Below the pieces are notes generated by a model. It worked only from the letters and a program-made list of their open reading frames with translations. It was not told the origin of the DNA and did not search any database. The position numbers and the translations under genes are program-made. Shown one piece after another: positions 40,847 to 49,152 of a DNA stretch of 64,000 bases (the first letter of the stretch is position 1; each line of letters begins with the position of its first letter). The stretch comes from Roseomonas sp. AR75. Its GTDB lineage: Bacteria > Pseudomonadota > Alphaproteobacteria > Acetobacterales > Acetobacteraceae. The DNA lies in the NCBI RefSeq assembly GCF_005222815.1, contig NZ_STGB01000004.1:1054001-1118000 (forward strand), written 5' to 3'.

Positions 40847-41848
40847 ATGGAACGGCTCGACCGCTTCATGGCACGCGCAGTCGCCGCCTATTACGGCCGG
40901 GGCGCGGAGCCTTTCGGGCGCGCCGGCGACTTCACCACCGCCCCAGAGATCTCCCAGGCCTTCGGCGAGGTGCTCGGCGCCTGGTGCGCCGTGCTGTGGG
41001 AGAGGATGGGCCGGCCGGATCCGGTGATCCTGGCCGAGTGCGGACCGGGGCGCGGCACGCTGATGGCGGATGCGTTGCGCGCCTTGGCCCAGGCCGCGCC
41101 GGCCTTCCGCGCCGCGGCGCGCGTGCATCTCGTGGAGCAGTCGCAGAGCCTGCGCGCGGCGCAGGCGCGCCTGCTCGGCGCCGCGGTCACGGCCTGGCAC
41201 GACGATGTCGCGACGCTGCCGCCCGGCCCGATGCTGCTGCTGGGCAACGAGTTCCTCGACGCGCTGCCGATCCGCCAGTTCATCCGCCGCGCCGGCATCT
41301 GGCAGGAGCGCTGGGTGGCAGACGGCGCCTTCGCGGAGCGCCCCGCCCTGGACGCGCCCGATCTGCCGGCGGACGCGCCCGATGGCGCGGTGAAGGAGGT
41401 GAGCGAACCCGCCTTCGCCTTCATGCGCGCGCTGTCGGCCAGGCTCGCGGCGCAGGGCGGCGCGGCGCTGCTGGTGGATTACGGCGCGGCGGTGCCTGCC
41501 TTCGGGGATACGCTGCAGGCCGTGCGGGCGCATCGCACCGGCCTTGACCCGCTGGCCGAGCCCGGCACGCGGGATCTCACCGCGCATGTGGACTTTCCGG
41601 CCTTGGCCGAGGCTGCCAGGGGCGCCGGCGCCAATGCCTTTGGCCCGATTCCGCAGGGATTGTTGCTCCAGCGCCTCGGCCTGATGACGCGCGCCGCCAT
41701 GCTGGCGCAGGCGCGGCCGCGCATGGCGGGCGAGATCCTGTCGGGGGCGGAGCGGCTGGTGACCTCCGAAGGGATGGGGCGGCTGTTCAAGGCGCTCGCG
41801 CTCTGCGATGCCCGTCTCGGGCCGCCGCCCGGATTCGAGGAGCCATGA
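40847..41848 (+). CDS. MidA/NDUFAF7-family class I SAM methyltransferase
   Basis: A 333-residue protein with the family start RLDRFMARAVAAYYGRGAEPFG, GRAGDFTTAPEISQAFGEVLG, SAM-binding ECGPGRGTLMAD, GNEFLDALPIRQFI and VDYGAAVPAFGDTLQ. Relatives methylate an arginine of a complex I subunit (NDUFAF7). The ATG is four bases after lgt, and the last four bases overlap pgeF, so the three genes form one unit. Its target here is probably the respiratory complex I, by family knowledge only. Confidence 0.88.
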   Translation: MERLDRFMARAVAAYYGRGAEPFGRAGDFTTAPEISQAFGEVLGAWCAVLWERMGRPDPVILAECGPGRGTLMADALRALAQAAPAFRAAARVHLVEQSQSLRAAQARLLGAAVTAWHDDVATLPPGPMLLLGNEFLDALPIRQFIRRAGIWQERWVADGAFAERPALDAPDLPADAPDGAVKEVSEPAFAFMRALSARLAAQGGAALLVDYGAAVPAFGDTLQAVRAHRTGLDPLAEPGTRDLTAHVDFPALAEAARGAGANAFGPIPQGLLLQRLGLMTRAAMLAQARPRMAGEILSGAERLVTSEGMGRLFKALALCDARLGPPPGFEEP

Positions 41849-42612
41849 CCCCGCCTTTCCTGACCGCCGATCTGCCGGTGCCGCATGGCTTCTTCACGCG
41901 GCAGGGCGGCGTCTCCTCCGGACGGTTCGCCAGCCTGAACTGCTCGCTGTCGGGTCGCGACGATCCCGCTGCGGTGAAGGCCAACCGTGGCCGCGCCGCC
42001 GATGCGCTGGGCCTCGCGCCGGATCGGCTGTCCGGGCTCAACCAAGTGCACGGGATCGCGGTGGCGACGCTGCGCGCGCCCTGGCCGGAGGACGACCGGC
42101 CCAGTGCCGATGCCATGGTCACGGACCGGCCTGGGGTGCTGCTCGGTATCGTCACCGGCGATTGCGCACCGGTCCTGTTTGCCGATGCGACGGCCGGGGT
42201 TGTCGGCGCGGCCCATGCCGGGTGGCGCGGCGCGGCGGCCGGCGTGATCGAGGCGACGCTGAATGCGATGGAGGCGCTCGGCGCGGCACGCGGGCGCGTC
42301 GCCGTGGCGATCGGCCCCTGCATCGGGCAGGCGAGCTACGAGGTCGGCCCCGATCTGCGCGAGGCGGTGCTGGCCGCGACGCCTGCGGGCGAAGCCTGCT
42401 TCGCGCCGGGCCGGCGGGAGGATCGCTGGCAATTCGACCTGCCGGGCTACTGCCTGCTGCGGCTGCGCGATGCGGGCGTCGGCGGGGCCGCCTGGCTCGG
42501 CGAGGACACGCTGGCGAACGAATCGAAATACTTCAGCCATCGGCGGGCGACGCTTGCGGGCGGGGGGCCGATCGGCCACCAACTCTCGGCCATCGCGCTG
42601 GGGGAGAGGTGA
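41845..42612 (+). CDS. pgeF: Peptidoglycan editing factor
   Basis: A 255-residue YfiH/PgeF protein of the multicopper-polyphenol-oxidase-like family; it cleaves misincorporated serine-containing muropeptide precursors. Diagnostic elements are VPHGFFTRQGGVSSGRFAS, LNQVHGIAVA (active-site His), VTGDCAPVLFAD (conserved Cys) and VGAAHAGWRGAAAG (His) with AIGPCIGQASYEVG. ATG 41845 overlaps the midA stop as ATGA. Confidence 0.93.
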   Translation: MTPPFLTADLPVPHGFFTRQGGVSSGRFASLNCSLSGRDDPAAVKANRGRAADALGLAPDRLSGLNQVHGIAVATLRAPWPEDDRPSADAMVTDRPGVLLGIVTGDCAPVLFADATAGVVGAAHAGWRGAAAGVIEATLNAMEALGAARGRVAVAIGPCIGQASYEVGPDLREAVLAATPAGEACFAPGRREDRWQFDLPGYCLLRLRDAGVGGAAWLGEDTLANESKYFSHRRATLAGGGPIGHQLSAIALGER

Positions 42613-42616
42613 GGCG

Positions 42617-42685
42617 TTGCCCTACGTGATCATGTTCACCTTGATGATCGTCCTGACCCTGATGGTGTCCTGTGCGTTCATCTAG
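42617..42685 (+). CDS. Possible tiny membrane peptide (22 aa)
   Basis: Between pgeF and the next gene an open frame reads PYVIMFTLMIVLTLMVSCAFI after a TTG at 42617, a single hydrophobic helix. GAGGTGAGG lies just upstream and the stop falls 11 bases inside the downstream gene. Size, composition and good spacing hint at a translated small protein, but with a TTG start it could also be an accidental leader. An ATG at 42632 would give 17 residues. Confidence 0.3.
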   Translation: MPYVIMFTLMIVLTLMVSCAFI

Positions 42686-43628
42686 GCGCGGGCTGCTGTT
42701 GGCGCTGGGTGGCGCGGCGACGCTCGCGGCCTGCGGCGACCTGCCGCAGCCCTTCCGCGGCCAGCCCGGCCGGCTCGGCGCGCGCCTGGCGAGGCCGCCG
42801 GCCTATCGCCTCGCTGTGCCGGCGCCGGAGGCCGCGCTGCTGTCGAATGACGATGCGCAGGCCTATGCGCGGCTGCTGGCCGAGGCGCTGATGGCGCAGG
42901 AGGTGCCGGCGGTGGATGGCCCGGCCTGGCCGCTGGACTGGCAGGTGGTGGTCACCGCCTCCGCCGAGGCCGGACGGGTGGTTCCGCGCTACACCTTGCG
43001 CGACGCCGACGGAAACCCGCTGGGCGAGCATGCCGGCCGCGCGGTGCCCGCCAGCGCCTGGGCGGATGGCGGAGAGGAGTTGCTGCGCAGCGCCGCGACG
43101 GAGGCCGCCCCGGCGCTGGCGACACTGGTCGGGCGAGCCGATTCGCTGCGGCGGACCGGCGATGAGCGCGCCGTGGGCGTCGGCCCACCGGTTGTGTTGC
43201 TGAAACCGGTACGCGGCGCCCCCGGCGACGGCAACCGGAGTCTCACGGCGCGGATGGCGGAGCGCCTGGCCGGCCTCGGCCTGCAGGTCCAGGACCAGGC
43301 CGAGGGCGCCGGCTACGCGGTGGAGGGCGTGGTCACCGTGACGCCGCCGGAACGCGGCATGCAGCGGGTGGAGATCGTCTGGACGGTGTCGCGCCGCGAT
43401 GGCTACGACCTGGGTCGCGTGCTGCAACTGAACGAGATTCCGGCCGGGAGCCTCAACGGGCTGTGGGGCGATATCGCCTTCGTGGTGGCGGACGAGGCTT
43501 CGGGCGGCGTGCGCGACGTGATCGCGAATGCTGGCGGCATCGCGCCGCCCGAGGCGGCCGCCCAGCAGGCGGCGTCGTCCACGCCAGCGCCGGGCGCTCC
43601 GGCGAACCCGCCGGCCGCCGCGCGTTGA
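42672..43628 (+). CDS. Putative lipoprotein, hypothetical
   Basis: A 318-residue protein with an N-terminal twin-arginine-like signal (RSSRRGLLLALGGAATLAAC) whose cysteine fits a lipobox. The rest has two mixed alpha/beta blocks (RGAPGDGNRSLTARMAERL and GYAVEGVVTVTPPERGMQR) and an Ala/Pro-rich tail. It starts at GTG 42672, overlapping the tiny peptide frame. It lies between pgeF and prs. I do not recognise the family; a periplasmic envelope factor is plausible. Confidence 0.7.
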   Translation: MRSSRRGLLLALGGAATLAACGDLPQPFRGQPGRLGARLARPPAYRLAVPAPEAALLSNDDAQAYARLLAEALMAQEVPAVDGPAWPLDWQVVVTASAEAGRVVPRYTLRDADGNPLGEHAGRAVPASAWADGGEELLRSAATEAAPALATLVGRADSLRRTGDERAVGVGPPVVLLKPVRGAPGDGNRSLTARMAERLAGLGLQVQDQAEGAGYAVEGVVTVTPPERGMQRVEIVWTVSRRDGYDLGRVLQLNEIPAGSLNGLWGDIAFVVADEASGGVRDVIANAGGIAPPEAAAQQAASSTPAPGAPANPPAAAR

Positions 43629-43756
43629 GGCGGTAGGGCGGCCATGCGCCACGGTCACGGCGGCGCGATGGACACCCGAATGTCACGTTGCTATCCGAAC
43701 GCGCGACCGCGCGGGCTGCCGCGCGGCGGCTCGACACCTCCCCGGGGCCTCGCCGC

Positions 43757-44689
43757 ATGAAGATCATCGCCTGCAACAGCAACCGCCCGCTTGCCGAGGC
43801 GGTGGCCGCGGCGCTCGGCATGCCGCTCACGCAAGCCTCCGTCCGGCGCTTCGCCGACATGGAAATCTTCGTCGAGATCCATGAGAATGTCCGCGGCGAG
43901 GACGTGTTCGTCGTGCAGTCCACCAGCTATCCGGCGAACGACAACCTGATGGAGCTGCTGATCATGCTGGATGCGCTGCGGCGCGCCAGCGCGCGGCGCA
44001 TCACGGCGGTGATTCCCTATTTCGGCTATGCGCGGCAGGACCGGAAATCGGGCAGCCGCACGCCGATCAGCGCCAAGCTGGTGGCGAACCTGATCGTCGA
44101 GGCCGGCGCGCACCGCGTGCTGACGATGGACCTGCATGCGGGGCAGATCCAGGGCTTCTTCGACATCCCCGTGGACAACCTGTTCGCCGCGCCGCTGTTC
44201 GCGCGCGACATCCAGGAACGCTTCGCCGGGCGGGAGTTGATGGTCGTCAGCCCCGATGTAGGCGGCGTGGTGCGCGCCCGCGCCATCGCCGCACGCATCG
44301 CGGCGGACCTCGCCATCATCGACAAGCGCCGTCCGCGCGCCGGCGTCTCCGAGGTGATGAACGTGATCGGCGAGGTGGAGGGCCGGCACTGCATCCTGGT
44401 GGATGACATCGTCGATAGCGGCGGCACGCTGTGCAACGCCGCCGAGGCACTGCTGAAGCAGGGCGCGAAGAGCGCCAGCGTCTATGTGACGCATGGCGTC
44501 TTCTCCGGCGGCGCGGTGGCGCGCGTCGGCGCGGCGCCGATCGAGACGATGGTGGTGACGGATTCCATCCTGGCGACGGAAGCGGTGCGCGTCTCCCGCA
44601 ACATCAAGCAACTGACGATCGCTGCGCTGATCGCCGAGGCGATGAAGCGCATCAGCGAGGAGAGCAGCGTCAGCGACCTGTTCAGCTGA
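43757..44689 (+). CDS. prs: Ribose-phosphate diphosphokinase
   Basis: A 310-residue PRPP synthetase that feeds nucleotide, His and Trp synthesis. Blocks: KIIACNSNRPLAEAVAAALG, FADMEIFVEIHENVRGEDV, PYFGYARQDRKSGSRTPIS (ATP/flexible loop), LTMDLHAGQIQGFFDIPVDN, VVSPDVGGVVRARAIA and the PRPP-binding ILVDDIVDSGGTL. ATG 43757 gives the family start; the frame opens further upstream at 43688, but those residues are not homologous. Confidence 0.96.
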   Translation: MKIIACNSNRPLAEAVAAALGMPLTQASVRRFADMEIFVEIHENVRGEDVFVVQSTSYPANDNLMELLIMLDALRRASARRITAVIPYFGYARQDRKSGSRTPISAKLVANLIVEAGAHRVLTMDLHAGQIQGFFDIPVDNLFAAPLFARDIQERFAGRELMVVSPDVGGVVRARAIAARIAADLAIIDKRRPRAGVSEVMNVIGEVEGRHCILVDDIVDSGGTLCNAAEALLKQGAKSASVYVTHGVFSGGAVARVGAAPIETMVVTDSILATEAVRVSRNIKQLTIAALIAEAMKRISEESSVSDLFS

Positions 44690-44841
44690 TGCGGCTCGCG
44701 GCGATGCTGCTGGCGGCGTTGCTGCTGGGCGCCTGCACGGCGGAGCAGGTGCATCGCTCCGCCCTCTCCGCCTGCCGCGCCTCCCCGAACACCTGCACCG
44801 ATCCGGGCGCGATTCCCGAAAGCCGCACGCCCGGCCTGTAG
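44689..44841 (+). CDS. Small putative lipoprotein (50 aa)
   Basis: A 50-residue protein starting RLAAMLLAALLLGACTAEQV; LLGAC is a good lipobox, and the remaining 34 residues contain a further Cys pair (SACRAS and NTCTDP). Its ATG shares a base with the prs stop (TGATG), so it is coupled to prs translation. No family recognised. It is shorter than many gene finders keep, so it could easily be missed. Confidence 0.6.
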   Translation: MRLAAMLLAALLLGACTAEQVHRSALSACRASPNTCTDPGAIPESRTPGL

Positions 44842-44877
44842 CGCGCGTTACGCGGCCGGGCGGGGGCGCGGCCGGCT

Positions 44878-45579
44878 TCAGTCGCTCATCGCCCCGCCCT
44901 GCAGCAGCGCGATCACCTGATCCGCGGCCAGCACGTCGCCGAAGAACTCCAGAAAGGTATTGAGCGTCGCCTGGTGCGCCGCGCGATCGCGGGCGGCATT
45001 CGCATCGGCGATCATCACCGTGTCGTAGCCATGCTGCATGGCGTCCCGCGCCGTGCTCTCGCAGCAGACATTTGTCAGCGTACCCGCGACCAGCACCGTG
45101 GTGACCTCGCGCCCCTTCAGCCAATCCGGCAGCGGCGAGGCGCCCGGGCCGAAGGCGGAATAGCGGCATTTCGGGAAGACGAAGTCGCCGGCCGCGACCT
45201 CCAGCCCCGGATCGAGCGCATGTAGCGGATGGCCTTCGCGCAAGCCTTCCAGGATGCGCTGCGCCAGACCGGGCTCCACCATGCGGCGATAGAAGGCGGG
45301 CCAGCCGCCATCCGCGCTGGCGTCGAAGGTGCCGCGGGAGAACGCCACATGCCCGCCCGCCGCGCGCAGCGCCGCCGCTACCGCATTGATCGCCGGCACG
45401 ATGGAGGGCGCGTCGCCGGTGCCGGAGGGCGCACCCTGCTGCGTGAAGGCCAGCTGCATGTCCACCACGACCAGCGCCGTGCGTGCGGGGTCGAGCCGCG
45501 TGGTGACATGCACGCGCCCGCCCCGCCGCGCCCGCACGCGCGCCAGCAGCTCGGCCGGGAAGATCGCTTCGGGTCGCAT
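44878..45579 (-). CDS. Isochorismatase-like cysteine hydrolase
   Basis: A 233-residue hydrolase of the isochorismatase/nicotinamidase fold. The catalytic triad can be read as Asp in LVVVDMQLAF, Lys in FVFPKCRYSAF and Cys in TLTNVCCESTARDA. About 35 residues precede the fold. The gene is divergent from an amidohydrolase-like gene 65 bases away. It could hydrolyse an amide such as a carbamoylated intermediate; substrate unknown. The tail after LEFFGDVL is ordinary for the family. Confidence 0.85.
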   Translation of the reverse strand: MRPEAIFPAELLARVRARRGGRVHVTTRLDPARTALVVVDMQLAFTQQGAPSGTGDAPSIVPAINAVAAALRAAGGHVAFSRGTFDASADGGWPAFYRRMVEPGLAQRILEGLREGHPLHALDPGLEVAAGDFVFPKCRYSAFGPGASPLPDWLKGREVTTVLVAGTLTNVCCESTARDAMQHGYDTVMIADANAARDRAAHQATLNTFLEFFGDVLAADQVIALLQGGAMSD

Positions 45580-45644
45580 GCTGGACTTGCTCCGCTTCGC
45601 GCCCGATCCTCGCGCGACCGACAGGCTGCGCCAAGGGAGCGGAC

Positions 45645-46517
45645 GTGTCCGACGACATCCTCGCCATCGACACCGTGGTGAATCCGCTGACGCCGGAGAT
45701 CGTTGCCTCCCGCCCGGCCTGGAGCGGCAATTTCCACACCGGCACCTTCAAGCAGGAGAGCACGGTCCGCGCGGGCTACACGAAGGAGGCGATGCTGGCG
45801 ATGCTGGACGAGGCCGGGATCGGCCGCGCCTTCCTCGTCGCCGCGAAGATCGGGCAGCTCGGACTGCAAGGCTCCTGGCATCTCGATCCCGCCATCGTCG
45901 CGGATCTCGTGCAATGGCGGCCGGAGCGGTTCAGCGGACTGGTGGGGCTCGACCCGACCCAGGGGATGCCGGGTGTGCGGGAGCTGCGGCGCTGGGTGCG
46001 CGACCACGGCTTCATCGGCGCGCATGGCTATCCGCACTGGTTCGAGCTGCCGCCCGACCATGCGAAATGGTACCCGTTCTATGCCGAATGCTGCGAGCTC
46101 GGCGTGCCCGTGCAGCTCCAGGTCGGGCAGTCGCTGGTCTATGATCCGGCGCGGCCGCTGCGCTCCGTCGGGCGGCCGATCACGCTGGATTCGGTCGCCT
46201 GCGACTTCCCGGAACTCAAACTGGTGGGAATCCATATCGGCATCCCCTGGCATGACGAGATGATCGCCATGGCCTGGAAGCACCGCAACGTCTTCATCGT
46301 GGCCGACGCGCATGCGCCGAAGCACTGGCCGGAGAGCTTCGTGCGCTACATCGACAGCTACGGGCAGGACAAGGTGATGTTCGGCACCGACTTCCCGGTG
46401 CTGATGTTCCGGCGCATGCGGGAGGAGGTCGCCGCCCTCGGCCTGCGCCCGGGGCCGCTGCGGAAGTTCCTGCGCGACAACGCGCTGCGCGTGTACGGTC
46501 TCGGCCAGGGCGGTTGA
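45645..46517 (+). CDS. Amidohydrolase_2-like protein lacking the usual HxH
   Basis: A 290-residue TIM-barrel protein related to amidohydrolase_2 (ACMSD-like) enzymes. Readable blocks are RFSGLVGLDPTQGMPGVRELR, GFIGAHGYPHWFELPPDHAKWY, LVGIHIGIPWHDEMIAMA and VMFGTDFPVL with the late Asp. At the N terminus, where metal-dependent members carry DxHxH, this one reads AIDTVVNPLTP, so the first two metal ligands are missing. GTG 45645 is preceded by AAGGGAG. It may use a different site, or act as a lactone/decarboxylase relative; activity uncertain. Confidence 0.7.
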   Translation: MSDDILAIDTVVNPLTPEIVASRPAWSGNFHTGTFKQESTVRAGYTKEAMLAMLDEAGIGRAFLVAAKIGQLGLQGSWHLDPAIVADLVQWRPERFSGLVGLDPTQGMPGVRELRRWVRDHGFIGAHGYPHWFELPPDHAKWYPFYAECCELGVPVQLQVGQSLVYDPARPLRSVGRPITLDSVACDFPELKLVGIHIGIPWHDEMIAMAWKHRNVFIVADAHAPKHWPESFVRYIDSYGQDKVMFGTDFPVLMFRRMREEVAALGLRPGPLRKFLRDNALRVYGLGQGG

Positions 46518-46594
46518 GCCGCCTGGTCTTTGGGATGCAGCGTCAAGAGCTGGGACGCCCGGTTGGTCCCCGCCCGGGAGATCGGCGCTAGGTG

Positions 46595-46612
46595 TTTTTG
46601 TGCACTGCAACA
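46595..46612 (+). promoter_or_regulatory. TGCACTGCA motif in a T-rich tract upstream of patatin gene
   Basis: TTTTTGTGCACTGCAACA stands out from the GC-rich surroundings and contains TGC-N3-GCA, resembling the paired TGC/GCA sites bound by PhaR-type PHB regulators. It ends 20 bases before the proposed GTG start of the patatin gene. Only one copy is seen; the gene encoding PhaR is not in the window. Confidence 0.3.
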
Positions 46613-46632
46613 TCCGGTCGGGGAGCCATCCG

Positions 46633-47694
46633 GTGAAGCCGCCCAGATCCGCGGCGCGCCATGCGCGCGCCCCCACGCGCCGCGACCGCGTCCTGGTGGA
46701 CTACGCCCTGCAGGGCGGCGGCGCGCATGGCGCCTTCACCTGGGGCGTGCTGGACCGCCTGCTGGAGGAGGAGTGGCTGGAGATCGAGGGCATCTCCGGC
46801 ACCTCCGCCGGCGCGATGAACGCGGCGGTGCTGGCCAGCGGCTACGCCAAGGGCGGCGCGCCTGGGGCGCGCGAGGCGATGGCGGAATTCTGGCGCCGCG
46901 TTTCCCGCGCCGCGACCTTCAGCCCGTTCCAGCGCGGGCCGATCGACGTGATGCTGGGGCGCTGGACGCTCGACAACTCGCCCGCCTTTCTGATGATGGA
47001 CATGCTGGCGCGCGTCGTCTCGCCCTATGACGTGCCTGCGATCGGCGGGAATCCGTTGGCGGATGTGCTGAACGAGAGCGTGGATTTCGCGGCGCTCGCA
47101 TCCGGGCCCGTGAAGGTCTTTGTGACCGCGACCAATGTGCGCACCGGGCGCGGGCGCATCTTCCGCAACGCCGACATCACGGCGGAGGCGCTGCTGGCCT
47201 CGGCCTGCCTGCCGCAGCTGTTCCAGGCCGTGGAGATCGACGGCGAGCCCTATTGGGATGGTGGCTTCGCGGGCAACCCGACTCTGTTCCCGCTGGTGAA
47301 CGAGCTCACCTCGGACGACACGATCCTGGTGCCGATCAACCCGATCGAGCGGCCCGGCACGCCGCGCAGCGCGCGCGACATCCTGGACCGGGTCAACGAG
47401 ATCTCCTTCAACGCCGTCGCGCTGAAGGAGCTCAAGATGCTGGCCTTGCTGCGCAAGGTGGCCGATCCCGGCAACACGGAAGGCGCGGCCTGGGCGCGGA
47501 TGCGCATGCATGTGGTGCGCAACAACGTCATGGTCGATCTCGGCTATTCCTCCAAGCTGAATGCCGAATGGGCCTTCCTGGAGATGCTGCGCGACGAGGG
47601 CCGGAAGGCCGCGCAGGCCTTCCTCGATGCGCATGCCGAGGATATCGGCAGGCGGTCCTCGCTGGATTTCGACAGTCTCCTCGACGGCGTCTGA
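46633..47694 (+). CDS. Patatin-like phospholipase/esterase
   Basis: A 353-residue lipolytic enzyme. Oxyanion loop ALQGGGAHGAFTWG, nucleophile Ser in SGTSAGAMNA, and the dyad Asp in YWDGGFAGNPTLFPL are intact. GTG 46633 is chosen because GGGGAG lies eight bases upstream; GTG 46600 would add 11 residues and place the start inside a TGCACTGCA motif. No signal peptide. A GntP-family permease follows three bases later; the same pair occurs near 3-hydroxybutyrate genes in related bacteria, so a PHB or lipid hydrolase role is conceivable. Confidence 0.82.
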   Translation: MKPPRSAARHARAPTRRDRVLVDYALQGGGAHGAFTWGVLDRLLEEEWLEIEGISGTSAGAMNAAVLASGYAKGGAPGAREAMAEFWRRVSRAATFSPFQRGPIDVMLGRWTLDNSPAFLMMDMLARVVSPYDVPAIGGNPLADVLNESVDFAALASGPVKVFVTATNVRTGRGRIFRNADITAEALLASACLPQLFQAVEIDGEPYWDGGFAGNPTLFPLVNELTSDDTILVPINPIERPGTPRSARDILDRVNEISFNAVALKELKMLALLRKVADPGNTEGAAWARMRMHVVRNNVMVDLGYSSKLNAEWAFLEMLRDEGRKAAQAFLDAHAEDIGRRSSLDFDSLLDGV

Positions 47695-47697
47695 GCC

Positions 47698-49152
47698 ATG
47701 GGCCTGCTGGGGATCCTGCTCGGCCTCGCGCTCCTCGTCTGGCTGGCTTATCGCGGCTGGAGCGTGCTGCTGCTGGCACCCGCCGCCGGCCTGGTCGCGG
47801 CCGCCTTCGCCGGGGAGCCGCTGCTGGCGCATTGGACGCAGACCTTCATGGGCAGCGCCGCGCGCTTCGTCGCGCAGTTCTTCCCGCTGTTCCTGCTGGG
47901 CGCGCTGTTCGGCAAGCTGATGGAGGACAGCGGTGCGGTGAACGCCATCGCCGACTTCATGACCACGAAGCTCGGCGCGCAGCGCGCGGTGCTGGCGGTG
48001 GTGCTGGCGGGTGCCATCGTCACCTATGGCGGCGTCAGCCTGTTCGTCGCCTATTTCGTCCTGGCGCCGATGGCCGCCGCGCTGTTCCGCGCCGCCGACA
48101 TCCCGCGCCGCCTGATGCCGGCCGCGGTGTGCCTCGGCAGTTCCACCTTCACCATGTCCGCGCTGCCGGGCACGCCGGCGATCCCGAACACCATCCCGAT
48201 GCCCTTCTTCGGCACAACACCCTTCGCGGCGCCGGGGCTCGGCCTGATCGCCTCCGCGGTGATGCTGGCGATCGGGCTGTGGTGGCTGGATCGGGCCGAG
48301 AAGCAGGCGCGGCGCGCCGGCGAAGGCTTCGGCGATCCCGTCCCGCATGCGGCCGACCAGGCCGCCGATGACCCGCTGGTGCGCGAACGCGCCGTCGCCG
48401 CGCGCGAATTCGACCCGGCCGAGATCCATCGCAGCGAAGTTACGCCGCGCACGCCGCCGATCCTGCTGGCCGCACTGCCGCTCGTCGTGGTCGTGCTGGT
48501 GAACCTGCTGATGTCCTTCGTCGTGCTGCCGCGCATGGACACGGCCTTCCTGGCGGAGCCGCGCTTCGGCGGCATCACGCTGTCCGCCGTTGCCGGCGTC
48601 TGGGCGGTGGCGACGGCGCTGGCCGCGGCGATCCTCACCCTGGTCGTGCTGAATGGCTGGCGCGTGCCTTCGTTGCGCGCGACAATGGATGCCGGTGCGA
48701 ACGCCGCCGTGCTGCCGGTGGTCAGCGTGGCGAGCCTGGTGGGCTTCGGCGCCGTCGTCGCCGCCATGCCGGCCTTCGAGGCGGTGCGCGACTGGGTGCT
48801 CGGCATCGGCGGCGGGCCGCTGGTCTCGCTGGCGGTCGCGACGAACATCCTGGCGGCGCTGACCGGCTCGGCCTCCGGCGGCCTCACCATCGCGCTGGAA
48901 GCGCTGGGGCCGACCTACATGGCTTTGGCGGCAGAGCAGGGGATCGATCCCGGCCTGATGCACCGCATCGCCGTGATCGGCGCCGGCACGCTGGACATCC
49001 TGCCGCACAACGGCGCGGTCATCACGCTGCTGGCGGTGTGCGGCTGCACCCACCGCGAGAGCTACAGGGACATCGTGATGGTGGCGATCGTCTCCTCGAT
49101 CGCCGCGCTGGTCACGGTGATCCTGCTGGGCAGCCTGTTCGGCTCATTCTGA
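47698..49152 (+). CDS. GntP-family permease
   Basis: A 484-residue carrier with about 12 hydrophobic segments. GntP-type blocks include AQFFPLFLLGALFGKLMEDSG, YGGVSLFVAYFVLAPMA, LGSSTFTMSALPGTPAIPN and TGSASGGLTIALEALGPTY with LDILPHNGAVITLL near the end. A hydrophilic loop (about 195-245) splits the halves. Members move gluconate, 3-hydroxybutyrate or related acids. It is paired with the patatin gene, and its last nine bases overlap the convergent AI-2E-type gene. Confidence 0.85.
   Translation: MGLLGILLGLALLVWLAYRGWSVLLLAPAAGLVAAAFAGEPLLAHWTQTFMGSAARFVAQFFPLFLLGALFGKLMEDSGAVNAIADFMTTKLGAQRAVLAVVLAGAIVTYGGVSLFVAYFVLAPMAAALFRAADIPRRLMPAAVCLGSSTFTMSALPGTPAIPNTIPMPFFGTTPFAAPGLGLIASAVMLAIGLWWLDRAEKQARRAGEGFGDPVPHAADQAADDPLVRERAVAAREFDPAEIHRSEVTPRTPPILLAALPLVVVVLVNLLMSFVVLPRMDTAFLAEPRFGGITLSAVAGVWAVATALAAAILTLVVLNGWRVPSLRATMDAGANAAVLPVVSVASLVGFGAVVAAMPAFEAVRDWVLGIGGGPLVSLAVATNILAALTGSASGGLTIALEALGPTYMALAAEQGIDPGLMHRIAVIGAGTLDILPHNGAVITLLAVCGCTHRESYRDIVMVAIVSSIAALVTVILLGSLFGSF

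Noticed and set aside
46588..49053. Long minus-strand frame opposite patatin and GntP genes
   Set aside because: Low-complexity, His/Arg/Gln-rich translation with no motif, whereas the plus-strand genes have complete motifs.
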